Origin: Methanobacterium_C sp963845285
Lineage (GTDB): Archaea; Methanobacteriota; Methanobacteria; Methanobacteriales; Methanobacteriaceae
Assembly (NCBI GenBank): GCA_963845285.1
Contig: CAWJRO010000011.1
Location: 25,835 to 89,834 of the forward strand
Reading direction: 5' to 3'
DNA: 64,000 nt
Of the stretch, positions 1 through 8,431 are shown in pieces. The translations under genes and the position numbers were made by a program. Positions within the stretch are counted from its first letter, which is position 1; each line of letters opens with the position of its first letter. The notes beneath the pieces were generated by a model. That model did no database searches, was not told where the DNA came from, and was given only the letters and a program-made list of their open reading frames with translations.

Positions 1-205
1 ATTTTTGAGCCATATAAATTTTGTCAAAAATAAACAGTTATGAAAAAGAATTGGATTTAGTGTATAGAATAGTTGAATTTATTGGTATAAAATTATAACT
101 AACTGCCAACAGTTTTACATTATCAATCTGAATAAACCCCTCAAAAAGCAGTTTTAATCAAAAATAAAAAAAACAGTTTTAAATGGACTCATTAGTCCAA
201 CAAGT

Positions 206-620
206 TTAGTAAGTTACTTTCTTAACTATAATTGAACTTATTGTTGCGCCAAGACCGGTAAATGAATCGATGGTATCATGATCAATATTTAAACCCCTCA
301 TATCTGCCACAATCAGGTAATATCCAACTAAACATCTACATTTTCCCCAATTCTGGGCATCAGATATAAATTTTAAATTTTTAGAAGTTATTTTTTTCTT
401 TTGATTTTACTTCCACAACTAATTCTGGATTTTCAACTCCTCCAGATAATTCAACAGGTGATCAAAATCATATTCTTATCATTTCTTAGAACCTGCCAAA
501 CATCTCCAATTTTCTTATCTTGGTATCTGAGGATCTCCATCTGCAAATATGAGGACGCTTAAATCAAATTTAAACGGCATTAATGTAGATATATTAAATT
601 TTGAAGGTTTCATGTCATTT
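206..620 (-). pseudogene. Degenerate nuclease-like gene remnant
   Basis: Read on the minus strand, three frames in turn give protein-like segments: MKPSKFNIS near 620, then VENPELVVEVKSKEKN near 400-450, and finally a stretch with NWGKCRCLVGYYLIVADMRG ending in a TAA at 206-208. No single frame is open, so this is a relic broken by several indels. The PELVVEVKS block resembles the D/E-x-K region of PD-(D/E)XK nuclease-like proteins, but I cannot assign a family. Bases 1-205 show nothing else I can support. Confidence 0.4.
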
Positions 621-847
621 ACCTACAATTTCAAAAATTTTATACACCTATCTATATTTTAGGAGATTATTCCAATTTTCCATAAGTATATTGGATTACC
701 GATAAATTTACACAACACATCAAAACATTGTTTATTCAGTGCTTAAAAAGGAGTATCAGGTGTTCAATCTGTTAAAATTAATTGAGAAATTTATAGAAAT
801 GAATTAAAAGAAACATAATTACAAAATTGATCAGGAGGAATTATGAA
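621..847. other. Non-coding stretch before the MBL gene
   Basis: AT-rich intergenic DNA with no convincing reading frame. It carries the ribosome binding site AGGAGG at 834-839 for the following gene and presumably its promoter. Confidence 0.4.
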
Positions 848-1582
848 ATGAAAATAGCAGATGGTGTGGAAATGCTTGAATTACACCTGAATTTAATGGG
901 AAGAGAAGGTTATATTCATCCAACTCTAATCTGGGACAAAGATACAGTGATTCTGGTTGATACAGGAATACCCGGCCAATTTCAGGAGATCCGCGAAGCA
1001 ATGGCCAATACAGGTGTGCCATTTAAAAGACTCAACAAAATTATCCTCACCCATCAAGACTTTGATCACTTTGGAGGTCTTCGGAACATATTAAATGAAT
1101 CAACTAATACAGTAGAAGTGTTTTCGCATGAAAGTGACAAACCCTACATTCAGGGAGAAAAAATGCTTGTGAGGCTAAATTCAAAGTTCATGAACCGTAT
1201 AAATGTTCTACCAGAAGAACAGAGGAAAATCGTAAAAAATCAGTTTGAAAATATTCCCCATGTAAAAGTTGACAGAACTTTGGCGGATAAAGAAGAACTG
1301 CCCTACTGTGGAGGGATCACAGTCATACACACACCAGGACATACCCCCGGACATATATGCCTGTACCATAAGCTGAGCAGGACACTTATAGCTGGAGACA
1401 GTATGAATGTTATTGCTGGCCAGCTTACTGGACCTAACCCACAGATTTTAGATGAAAAATCACTTAAATTGGCAACAGATTCACTTAAAAAATTCACAGA
1501 ATATGACATTGAAAATGTAATAAGTTATCATGGAGGCCTGTTCAATGATAATCCCAATCAGAAAATTAAAGAATTACTTTAA
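848..1582 (+). CDS. MBL-fold metallo-hydrolase
   Basis: A 244-residue metallo-beta-lactamase fold hydrolase. The metal-binding motif appears as THQDFDHFGG (a variant of HxHxDH with Asp in place of the second His), followed by the HTPGHTPGH and IAGDSM motifs and a late SYHGG histidine, so all parts of the fold are present. Substrate cannot be read from the sequence; glyoxalase-II-like thioesterases and many uncharacterised archaeal hydrolases share this pattern. The ATG at 848 is chosen because AGGAGG lies 8 bases upstream; a TTG at 827 would place the ribosome binding site inside the gene. It probably acts in the cytosol, as no signal peptide is seen. Transcribed in the same direction as the downstream exporter gene. 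Confidence 0.85.
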   Translation: MKIADGVEMLELHLNLMGREGYIHPTLIWDKDTVILVDTGIPGQFQEIREAMANTGVPFKRLNKIILTHQDFDHFGGLRNILNESTNTVEVFSHESDKPYIQGEKMLVRLNSKFMNRINVLPEEQRKIVKNQFENIPHVKVDRTLADKEELPYCGGITVIHTPGHTPGHICLYHKLSRTLIAGDSMNVIAGQLTGPNPQILDEKSLKLATDSLKKFTEYDIENVISYHGGLFNDNPNQKIKELL

Positions 1583-1662
1583 ACCATCCAAAAATTTCTT
1601 TTTTGTAGAGTTGAAACCATTAAGTTTTTGTAATGGAAGTGTGAAAGATTATTGACCCCAGC

Positions 1663-2430
1663 TTGATCCTGCTTCCGTTATTTGGGTTTTTAATAGGTTT
1701 ATTTGTAACTGTAATTGGTGGAGGGGGCGGTGTTTTTTACGTTCCTGTTTTAACACTCCTATTTAATGTCCCAACACAGCTTGCAGTAGCAACATCCCTT
1801 GCATCTGTACTGCCAACCACAATCATGGGCACAATCAGCCACAACCGCATTGGAAATGTGAACTTCCATATCGGCACGATTTTTGGAATAGGAGGAATAA
1901 CAGGAGCATTGATAGGGGCTTATATATCCAATTTACTCCCTTCACTCCTCTTGAGAAAGATATTGGGAGTTTTCCTGCTTATAATGATCATTCCCATGGT
2001 ATCCAGTGCAATTAAAAGGCAAAAAAATCCAGTTTCCAGAAAAAGAAAATCCACAATAATTACAGGACCAAAAAAATTTGCAGGCTCACTTTTTGGTGTT
2101 GTATCAGGTATCCTGGCCGGAGTATTCGGGATAAGCGGAACGCCTCCAGTTACTGCAGGTTTGTATATCCTTGGATTACCAGCTGCAGTTGTTGTAGGAA
2201 CATCCATTTTCGTGCTAATCTTTAATTCATTATCTGGAGTGGCAGGCTATTTCATGTTAGGCCAGTTTGATCCCATGCTCATCATTCTTCTTGGAGGTGG
2301 AGGAGCTATAGGTGCATTTGTAGGTCCTAAACTGGTTAACAAAATAGAAGATCAAACTCTTGAGAAGATTTATGCGCCTTTACTGGTGTTTTTGAATCTT
2401 ATTTTAGGTTTTGCAATGATTTTAAGGTAA
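1663..2430 (+). CDS. TauE/SafE family sulfite/sulfonate exporter-like permease
   Basis: A 255-residue polytopic membrane protein of the TauE/SafE family (formerly DUF81). The sequence shows the duplicated glycine-rich hairpins of the family: IGGGGGVFYVPVL near residues 18-31 and a second half with GVFGISGTPPV, each in a hydrophobic helix bundle of about four segments. Family members move sulfite, sulfoacetate or other organosulfur anions, but many are uncharacterised. The start is uncertain: the called TTG follows an in-frame stop at 1642 and has no strong ribosome binding site; an ATT at 1651 is an alternative. It lies about 2.6 kb upstream of the sulfite reductase gene, which fits a sulfur role, but they are not one operon. 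Confidence 0.8.
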   Translation: MILLPLFGFLIGLFVTVIGGGGGVFYVPVLTLLFNVPTQLAVATSLASVLPTTIMGTISHNRIGNVNFHIGTIFGIGGITGALIGAYISNLLPSLLLRKILGVFLLIMIIPMVSSAIKRQKNPVSRKRKSTIITGPKKFAGSLFGVVSGILAGVFGISGTPPVTAGLYILGLPAAVVVGTSIFVLIFNSLSGVAGYFMLGQFDPMLIILLGGGGAIGAFVGPKLVNKIEDQTLEKIYAPLLVFLNLILGFAMILR

Positions 2431-2705
2431 CTAACATCTTAATGTAAATAATCAATTTTTATTCCTATTTTTTTGAGTCCAGTATATTTATGAAAGTTTT
2501 AACTTCTCGTTCATTTCCACTTACACCCATGTTCTCCTTTATTTTTAAATATAATCAGCATCTTATCCTAAATCAATGAGAATTTTTAATAATTGTGATG
2601 GAAATGTTTCAAATGAACTTGTGATGGGAATTTTTCAAATGAACATTTCTTAATGTTACTGAAGTTCTAAAAGCTCAAAATGATTTTTTACGGAGGAAAC
2701 TTACA

Positions 2706-2897
2706 ATGGCAAAGGTATCGTGCCCTAAATGCGGTTCAAAAAGAATGAAACTACACGTTCCCCAAACATCCATCTGGAAATGTGAAAAATGCGGTTATCA
2801 AGGCCCTGTTTTCATTGAAGATGGCAATCTTGAAAAACAACTCAAACAATCTAAAAAAATGGAAAAACTCCAAAAAAAGCTTTGGAGAGAAAGATAA
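2706..2897 (+). CDS. Small zinc-ribbon protein (63 aa)
   Basis: A short basic protein with two CPKCG/CEKCG knuckles (residues about 6-9 and 26-29) forming a typical archaeal zinc ribbon, followed by a charged lysine-rich tail likely to be helical. Such proteins are common in methanogens and often unassigned; nucleic acid binding is a guess. A strong ribosome binding site (GGAGG at 2693-2697) supports the ATG. The gene is preceded by about 270 bases without coding signal and stands alone. Confidence 0.7.
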   Translation: MAKVSCPKCGSKRMKLHVPQTSIWKCEKCGYQGPVFIEDGNLEKQLKQSKKMEKLQKKLWRER

Positions 2898-2995
2898 ATT
2901 CTATAAATTAATTTATATAGATAAAAAAAACTCCAGATTTTAAATAGAATTTTGGTTTTCAATTATGTACAAAAAAATTAGTGTTGTATGGGGCA

Positions 2996-3090
2996 GTCTC
3001 ATAGTTCAAAATTTGCAAAAAATAAGAATAAATAGAACTTTAAATTCAAAAATAATGAGAATTATATAAGTAACAAATAATCATAGACTT
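2996..3090. repeat. Dispersed repeat, copy 1 of 2
   Basis: About 95 bases starting GTCTCATAGTTCAAAATTTG are repeated at 35571-35665 with, by eye, about 85-88 percent identity including the spacing of small motifs. Both copies are non-coding. It could be the footprint of a mobile element or a small RNA family; nothing in the sequence decides. Confidence 0.7.
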
Positions 3091-3091
3091 C

Positions 3092-3240
3092 TTGTATTTA
3101 TAAAAAGAGAATTTGCTTCCTTATTCCACATATAAAAAGAGGATCTACTTCCTTATTCCACATATAAAAAGAGGATCTGCTTCCATCCCACATATAAAAA
3201 GAGGATATATTTCCATATTCTTTATATAAAAGAAGATTAA
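3092..3240. repeat. Tandem repeat array, about 32-bp unit
   Basis: Four to five successive units share CACATATAAAAAGAGGAT followed by a TTCC. Units at 3121 and 3153 are 32 bases and nearly identical; the flanking ones are diverged and slightly shorter. Each unit contains a TATAAAAAG block like an archaeal TATA box. The array ends about 125 bases before the next gene. The 2898-2995 stretch before the repeats holds nothing recognisable. Confidence 0.8.
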
Positions 3241-3365
3241 CTCTTTTATTCAGTATACAAAACTTTGTAAATTAAGTTAATGAATCATTATCCTTTTGAA
3301 ATGTATATATTCAAAGAAAAAAATTCCAATATAAAAAAATAAAGTTAAAAAAGAGAAGTGTTGAA

Positions 3366-4112
3366 ATGAAGCTCCTGAAAATTCTTGCAGTTATAGTAAT
3401 AGTCATTATCGCCTCAGTTGTTGTTATACACTATTTTAATACAGGTAACTCAAATAATTCACCTGCAAATAATGTAACATACACCAAGACCCATTATGAT
3501 AATGTGTATGGGAATTCAAGTGCAGATGTCTATAAATACACAAGTACAAAACCCGGTAAGAAATTTGCATTTATAATGGGGGTTCATCCTTATGAATGGG
3601 AGGCCCATAAAGCTTTTAATGATTCCATAAATCAATTTTCCTCTTCTCCTGACTTTAAAGGGGAGATAGATGTTTACTGGGTTCATGTACCTCCTCAAGA
3701 GGGTGAACTGTACGTTGAGGGTAGAGATACTGGTGAGAGATCTGTTGGGGCCTTTGCAGTGCCTTTAATCATAAAAGAACATTATGATGCTGTTTTTGAT
3801 ATTCACAGTTCTATGGAGGGATACCCTTACAAAGGAGGTCCTAAATGGTACTTTTTAAAAGCTAACACCACTGGAAGTGAAAATTTGGCCCAAAACCTCT
3901 CAAAATCACTAAGCTGGGCACCAACACTTGAAGAAAAAAATTTTGACCAGAAGTATCAGGGATACGACCCTTACTATGGGAGGGTTATGAATCCAATTGC
4001 AAATTCAGGAATCCCCACTGTTCTGTTAGAGTGGGGATGGTGCAAACCAGAAACTCTCTGGCAGGAACAGAGAATAATAGATTCTGAATGCCACAGACCC
4101 TGGGGAATATGA
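3366..4112 (+). CDS. Membrane-anchored M14-like hydrolase, C-terminus frameshifted
   Basis: A 248-residue protein with one N-terminal membrane anchor (residues 4-25), a short Asn/Ser-rich linker and an exported domain. The domain carries GVHPYEWEAH (an HxxE-type metal site) and FDIHSS, a layout like zinc carboxypeptidase/AstE-type M14 hydrolases, although the family is not certain. A paralogue lies at 25560-26267. The end looks broken: after a stop at 4110-4112 another frame continues with EYEDKLQKATMFLQKLETLN up to a TAA at 4165-4167, matching in character the paralogue's helical C-terminus. A single extra base around 4083-4110 would explain it. Preceded by the tandem repeat array. Confidence 0.65.
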   Translation: MKLLKILAVIVIVIIASVVVIHYFNTGNSNNSPANNVTYTKTHYDNVYGNSSADVYKYTSTKPGKKFAFIMGVHPYEWEAHKAFNDSINQFSSSPDFKGEIDVYWVHVPPQEGELYVEGRDTGERSVGAFAVPLIIKEHYDAVFDIHSSMEGYPYKGGPKWYFLKANTTGSENLAQNLSKSLSWAPTLEEKNFDQKYQGYDPYYGRVMNPIANSGIPTVLLEWGWCKPETLWQEQRIIDSECHRPWGI

Positions 4113-4171
4113 GGATAAACTTCAAAAAGCAACTATGTTCCTGCAAAAATTGGAAACCCTAAATTAAACCA

Positions 4172-4408
4172 TCATTTATCCTTTTTCTTATTTTTTCTTT
4201 CAAGCTGTATCACGTCTTCATAGGCATTTTTAAGAACTTTACCCTTAAAGTCCAGGCTTTCGGTAGTTTCCTTTTCTTTTAACTCTTCTTTTCGATCTTC
4301 AAGTTTTTTCATGGACTTCTCAAACATGATATTTTCATATTTAAGGTTTAATTCTTCCATTTTCTTATCGACTCTTTTAATGTCTCCTTTCAAGTACTTG
4401 GATTTCAT
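4172..4408 (-). CDS. Small charged coiled-coil protein (78 aa)
   Basis: The product is nearly all Lys/Glu-rich helix with heptad-like leucine/methionine spacing and no membrane or metal motif. I do not recognise a family. It lies convergent to the hydrolase-like gene, with only a few bases between the ends. The upstream AAGGGG is a weak ribosome binding site, so the start is reasonable but not certain. Confidence 0.5.
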   Translation of the reverse strand: MKSKYLKGDIKRVDKKMEELNLKYENIMFEKSMKKLEDRKEELKEKETTESLDFKGKVLKNAYEDVIQLERKNKKKDK

Positions 4409-4632
4409 GGTTTTTGGCCCCTTTAATGATAAACATGAGTTTTCTAGTATCAGTTATATTTTTGGATACTGATTCATAAAAATGTATTCAAAAAAAATTG
4501 TAGTTTTAATCTGTTTTTGTTTTTATAAGCCCATCAAAAAATTTCTCACATCTTTTCTTTAATACCCGAGGTTGTCTTATAATTAAAATGTTCGCAACCC
4601 CCAACAACTTGACATCCCTGAATTTCCCATAT

Positions 4633-4662
4633 TTTTATATACTATGTACGGCACAGTATAGT
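4633..4662 (+). promoter_or_regulatory. TATA box and candidate PadR operator
   Basis: TTTTATATA (4633-4641) is followed at once by an imperfect inverted repeat ACTATGTAC-GGC-ACAGTATAGT with a perfect ACTAT/ATAGT outer arm. It sits 45-70 bases upstream of the PadR start, where a repressor would block transcription. PadR regulators usually autoregulate through such sites; binding here is inferred. Confidence 0.5.
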
Positions 4663-4705
4663 GTAGGACATAACTGTTTATGTCACATTGTAATGGAGGT
4701 CAACA

Positions 4706-5050
4706 ATGGTTAACATCTTCGAACGATTCGAGACTGAAATGAAGCGGGGTGTGATACAGGTTGCTGTGATGTGCCTGCTGGAAAATGAGAGGTACGGGTA
4801 CAACATCACCAAAAGCCTCAAGAGTGCCGGACTGAAAGTGGAGGAAGGCACATTATATCCTCTTTTGAGACGTCTTGAAAATGATAAGTTACTTTCAAGC
4901 CGCTGGGACACCAACGATTCAAGGCCCAGGAAATATTATATGATAACTGAATACGGTAAGCAGGTTCGAACAAGCTGGTTGAATTCCCTTAAATCCATCA
5001 ACACAGCTGTAGAACAATTTGAAAATGATATTGATAAGGAGGATAACTGA
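4706..5050 (+). CDS. PadR family transcriptional regulator
   Basis: A 114-residue winged-helix regulator with the PadR signatures: YGYNITKSL in the recognition region, EGTLYPLLRRLE, and RKYYMITEYG in the wing, ending in a short dimerisation helix. GGAGGT eight bases upstream supports the ATG. The next gene starts directly after its stop codon and begins with a HAAS domain, the usual partner of PadR regulators, so the two form an operon. A TATA box and palindrome upstream suggest autoregulation. The ligand is unknown. Confidence 0.9.
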   Translation: MVNIFERFETEMKRGVIQVAVMCLLENERYGYNITKSLKSAGLKVEEGTLYPLLRRLENDKLLSSRWDTNDSRPRKYYMITEYGKQVRTSWLNSLKSINTAVEQFENDIDKEDN

Positions 5051-7112
5051 ATGTACATCAACAATTATATAAGCCAAGTAACAAAGGGCATGAGCCCAGA
5101 TCAACACAAAGAAGTTGCTGAAGAACTTAAAACACATATTCTTGATAGTGCAGATGCTATTGCTGCTGAAAAAAATGTTGAAGTTGATGAAACCATTATC
5201 CGCGAGGCAATTTCCCTGTTGGGACCTGCAGAAAAAATGGCCAAGATGTATCCTAAGAAGAACTCATGGAAACTCAACAGCATAGTCGACAGCGACATAT
5301 GCGCCAAATGCGGGACCTGCACAGTTATCTGCCCCAACAACATCCTTTCTTTCGAAGGAAAACCAGAGCTGACAGAAGAATGCCTGAGAAATGGACACGG
5401 AATGTGTTTTGAAGTTTGTCCAAGGGTTTCATCCGGAAAATACCAGATAAAAATAAGGGAAAACTTCAAAGAAGATTATTACTATGGAAAAGGAAATCTA
5501 AAAGGACAGGACGGCGGAGCAGTAACAACCTTCCTGAAACACCTCCTCGACATCAACAAAATAGACGGAGCCATAGTGGTTGGAGACGAGTACTGGAAAC
5601 CAGTTTCCCTGATAGTTCAGGATGCAGAGGATTCTGCTTCAAACCTCCAAATCAAAGTACAGCATATCAACACTTGAGGCCCTAAAAACAGCCGGAGAAA
5701 TGGGGCTTGAAAAGGTTGCAGTGGTTGCCCTACCATGTCAGATAAACGGGCTTAGAAAACTCCAGTACTTCCCGTACCTTGCAAAACACGAGGAAGAACT
5801 TGGAAAAAGCGGGAAACCAGCAAAACTCCCAAAAATTGAATATTTGATAGGACTTTTCTGCACAGAAAAATTCGACTACGGCAACATAGAGGAGATCCTC
5901 AAAGATAACAGCATAAACATCAAAGATGTCGAAAAATTCGACGTTAAAATGGGAAAACTCCTCGTCTATGTAAATGGAAAGGAAAAGAAGATAGATCTTA
6001 AAAAAATAGAACTCTGCTCAGGCTGTAAAATGTGCAGGGACTTCGATGCAGAACTGGCAGACGTCTCAATCGGCTCCACCGGAAGTCCAAACGGTTACTC
6101 AACCATCATAATAAGAACAGAAAAAGGGGAAGAGATTAAAAACGCTCTGGAACTTAAAGAAGGTGTGGATGTTGGAGCCGTGGAGAAACTTCGAAGTTTC
6201 AAACTAAGAAGGTTCAGAAGGGAACTTAAAAGAAGAAAAGAAAATGATGAGTTTGTATCGTTCTACTGGGCTTCAGACTATGCTGGTGTTTCAAAAAGAT
6301 CTGACGGTACGTACTTCATAAGAATCAGGGCAAAACCAGCAGGCTGGTACGATGTTGATGAGGTAAAAAAGGTTCTGAACATAGCAGAACGGTACAATGC
6401 AAGGATAAAACTCACAAACAGAGGCGCCTACGAAATTCATGACATCAGCGGTTTTGACGTTGAGGATGTTGCACTTGAACTGAATGAAAAAGGCCTCACA
6501 ACAGGTTCTGAAGGTCCCCTTGTCAGGGCCATACTCGCATGTCCAGGAAAGGAAAACTGCGGAAGCGGACTTATAGACACAACAAAAATATGCAATATCA
6601 TCGAAGACAAATTTAAGGAAAAACCGACACCTTATAAATTCAAAATCGCCATCAGCGGATGTCCCAACAAATGTATGAGGCCACAGATCCAGGAAATAGG
6701 AATAGTAGGCATAAAATTCCCCGAAACCAATGAAGATAAGTGCAACGGTTGTGGAAGGTGCTCAGAAGTCTGTAAAGTTGAGGCGATTAACATCAGAGGG
6801 GAAACATCCTACACAAACTACAACATCTGCATAGGCTGTGGAAAATGTCAGAAAGCCTGCCCACACGAAGCAAGGGAAGTTAAAGAAGAAGGTTTCATGG
6901 TTTATATCGGAGGCAAAGGTGGAAGGGAAATTGTTGAAGGCGCGAGCATGAAACTGAAAAGTGTTGACGAGATAACAGACTTAATAGACAGTGTCCTGAC
7001 AGTTTACAACATATACGCTGATAAACCCCAGAGGGAGAGACTTGCAAGTACAATGAAAAGGATAGGTCAAACAAAATTCTTGGATGAAGTGAAAAAGGTT
7101 GTTGAGGGTTGA
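5051..7112 (+). pseudogene. fsr: HAAS-domain fusion to F420-dependent sulfite reductase, one frameshift
   Basis: Fsr reduces sulfite to sulfide with F420H2. Residues 1-65 are not part of Fsr: they match a HAAS (DUF1700-type) domain, the usual neighbour of PadR. From the internal Met at 5246 the protein follows Fsr: ferredoxin cysteines CAKCGTCTVICP, the FrhB/FqoF-like flavin domain, then the siroheme sulfite reductase half with CPGKENC and CPNKC (C-x5-C and C-x3-C) and an inserted 2[4Fe-4S] ferredoxin (CNGCGRC, CIGCGKC). One extra T at about 5632-5633 breaks the frame: removing it joins VQDAED to LLQTSKSKY as expected. Without HAAS the product would be about 620 aa, the normal Fsr length. Either a recent mutation or a sequencing error. 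Confidence 0.85.
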
Positions 7113-7191
7113 TTATAGGTTAGTTATCTTTTTATAACCCTTTTTTCTCGTCAATTATTTTCAATTATTTTTACGAGTTTTAAGAAACATT

Positions 7192-7361
7192 TGTTTTACC
7201 AATATAACAGAAGCTCCTATAACAAGGTCCTGTTTTATTAATATAACAAAAAAACTTTAACTGTTTGTTTTATCAATATAACAGAAATCGATCTAACAAG
7301 GTTATGTTTTACCAGTATAACAGTAAATTTATTAATCTTATTTGTTATATTAATATAACAG
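7192..7361. promoter_or_regulatory. Array of five palindromic operators
   Basis: Five copies of an 18-19 base palindromic element start at 7192, 7231, 7266, 7305 and 7343 (spacing 35-39). The last, TGTTATATTAATATAACA, is a perfect palindrome ending two bases before the ATG of the HEPN-like gene; the others follow TGTTTTAYYARTATAACA. Between them a short TAACAAGGT recurs twice. The arrangement fits cooperative autoregulation of the downstream toxin-antitoxin pair. Confidence 0.75.
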
Positions 7362-7362
7362 T

Positions 7363-7734
7363 ATGAGAATCGAAGGCCATTTACAGAAAATAAAAAGTTT
7401 AAATAGGACCATGTCCAAACTGGACAATTCAGAAGACCATGAAACAATTGTTGAACTTTGCATGCTTATATCTGCCCATTACATAAATGCAGCTTTACAC
7501 GCCTCTGGAAAACTAAGGCCAGATAAAGACATTAAACACAATAGAATACCAGGCACCCTTAAAAGAGAGGAATACTTCGAAAAGCAGAGTAATGAATTAG
7601 CAGATCTATTTAGGGAAGTTGAAGAAATGAGGCCCAGTCAGGTTTATGGAATTGGTAAAAACGGCAATACTGCCTACAGAGCCAAAGAAATACTTTCACA
7701 TGTTAAAAAAATCTGCGAGGTGCATATCCTATGA
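7363..7734 (+). CDS. HEPN-like protein of a HEPN/MNT pair
   Basis: A 123-residue, largely helical protein. It carries RPDKDIKH, which fits the R-x(4-6)-H RNase motif of HEPN toxins, though assignment rests mostly on context: the stop overlaps the start of a minimal nucleotidyltransferase gene (ATGA overlap), the hallmark HEPN/MNT arrangement. In known pairs the HEPN protein is an RNase toxin and the MNT protein neutralises it by AMPylation. The gene has almost no leader after the operator array, so the transcript may be leaderless. A helical housekeeping function cannot be excluded. Confidence 0.6.
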   Translation: MRIEGHLQKIKSLNRTMSKLDNSEDHETIVELCMLISAHYINAALHASGKLRPDKDIKHNRIPGTLKREEYFEKQSNELADLFREVEEMRPSQVYGIGKNGNTAYRAKEILSHVKKICEVHIL

Positions 7735-8312
7735 TTGAAGAAGCTTTTAAGTTTACAGAACAAATTAAAAAGTTCAAAGGGATACTTTCCATCATATTGT
7801 TCGGTTCTGTTGCCCGTGGCGAAGAAACCCCCCAATCTGATATTGACCTCGCAATAATTTACTCAAAAAGGGACGTTGAAGTTGTCCATAAAATAAACTC
7901 CATGGCCCCAGAAAATTTTCAGATCCTTCATTTAACACTTCCAGAACTTTCAGAAGAGCCCACAATAGCAGGGGCGCTCTCAGGTGAGGGTATATTGTTA
8001 CATGGTAGTCCCGTAATTGTGAAGGCAGAAGAAATTGAACTCAAGTCTGGAATGTTGATATCTTACAACACTTCTAAGATGGGGCAGAACCAAAGGAGCA
8101 AGCTGCAGAGAACTCTCTACGGTGGAATTTCAACCTACCGTAAGGGGGACAAAAAAAAGGTAAAATATTACCCGGGGCTTGTTGATAAAATAAAAGTCCA
8201 AAGGATAGGCAAAGGCGTACTGATGGTTGACAGGCACAATGCCTCTGAAATAACCAAAACACTCCATATGTTCGGAGCCAAATGGAAAGAAGTGCCTGTT
8301 TGGAGTTATTAA
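7731..8312 (+). CDS. Minimal nucleotidyltransferase (MNT) with C-terminal extension
   Basis: The N-terminal 95 residues form a nucleotidyltransferase domain with GSVARGEETPQSDIDLAI, the complete GS-x10-DxD signature. Residues about 100-193 are an extension rich in basic and aromatic residues, longer than in minimal MntA antitoxins, which may be a DNA-binding or HEPN-contacting part. It is translated from an ATGA overlap with the HEPN-like gene. Likely the antitoxin, acting by adding AMP to the partner; this is inferred from the family. Confidence 0.75.
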   Translation: MIEEAFKFTEQIKKFKGILSIILFGSVARGEETPQSDIDLAIIYSKRDVEVVHKINSMAPENFQILHLTLPELSEEPTIAGALSGEGILLHGSPVIVKAEEIELKSGMLISYNTSKMGQNQRSKLQRTLYGGISTYRKGDKKKVKYYPGLVDKIKVQRIGKGVLMVDRHNASEITKTLHMFGAKWKEVPVWSY

Positions 8313-8431
8313 ATATCTTATGATTTTCTTCAATATTTATCATTCTGTTCAAAAATGTTTGAAATCCGATTTCCAGGTGATTCCCACAAAAAAATAGTAA
8401 TTGTCCTAATCCAAAAAAAAGAGATATTAAT

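Noticed and set aside
827..847. TTG start for the MBL hydrolase
   Set aside because: It would place the strong AGGAGG ribosome binding site inside the coding region; the ATG at 848 fits better.
3092..3240. Possible CRISPR array
   Set aside because: The units are contiguous tandem repeats without unique spacers.
4960..4985. tRNA T-loop-like GGTTCGAACAA
   Set aside because: It lies within the padR coding region and no cloverleaf can be drawn.
5620..5680. Programmed frameshift in fsr
   Set aside because: No slippery run, pseudoknot or conserved precedent; a simple inserted base explains it.
7192..7361. Possible CRISPR array
   Set aside because: The repeats are short palindromes with 16-20 base gaps, the gaps share sequence, and no cas genes are near. 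Operators explain it better.
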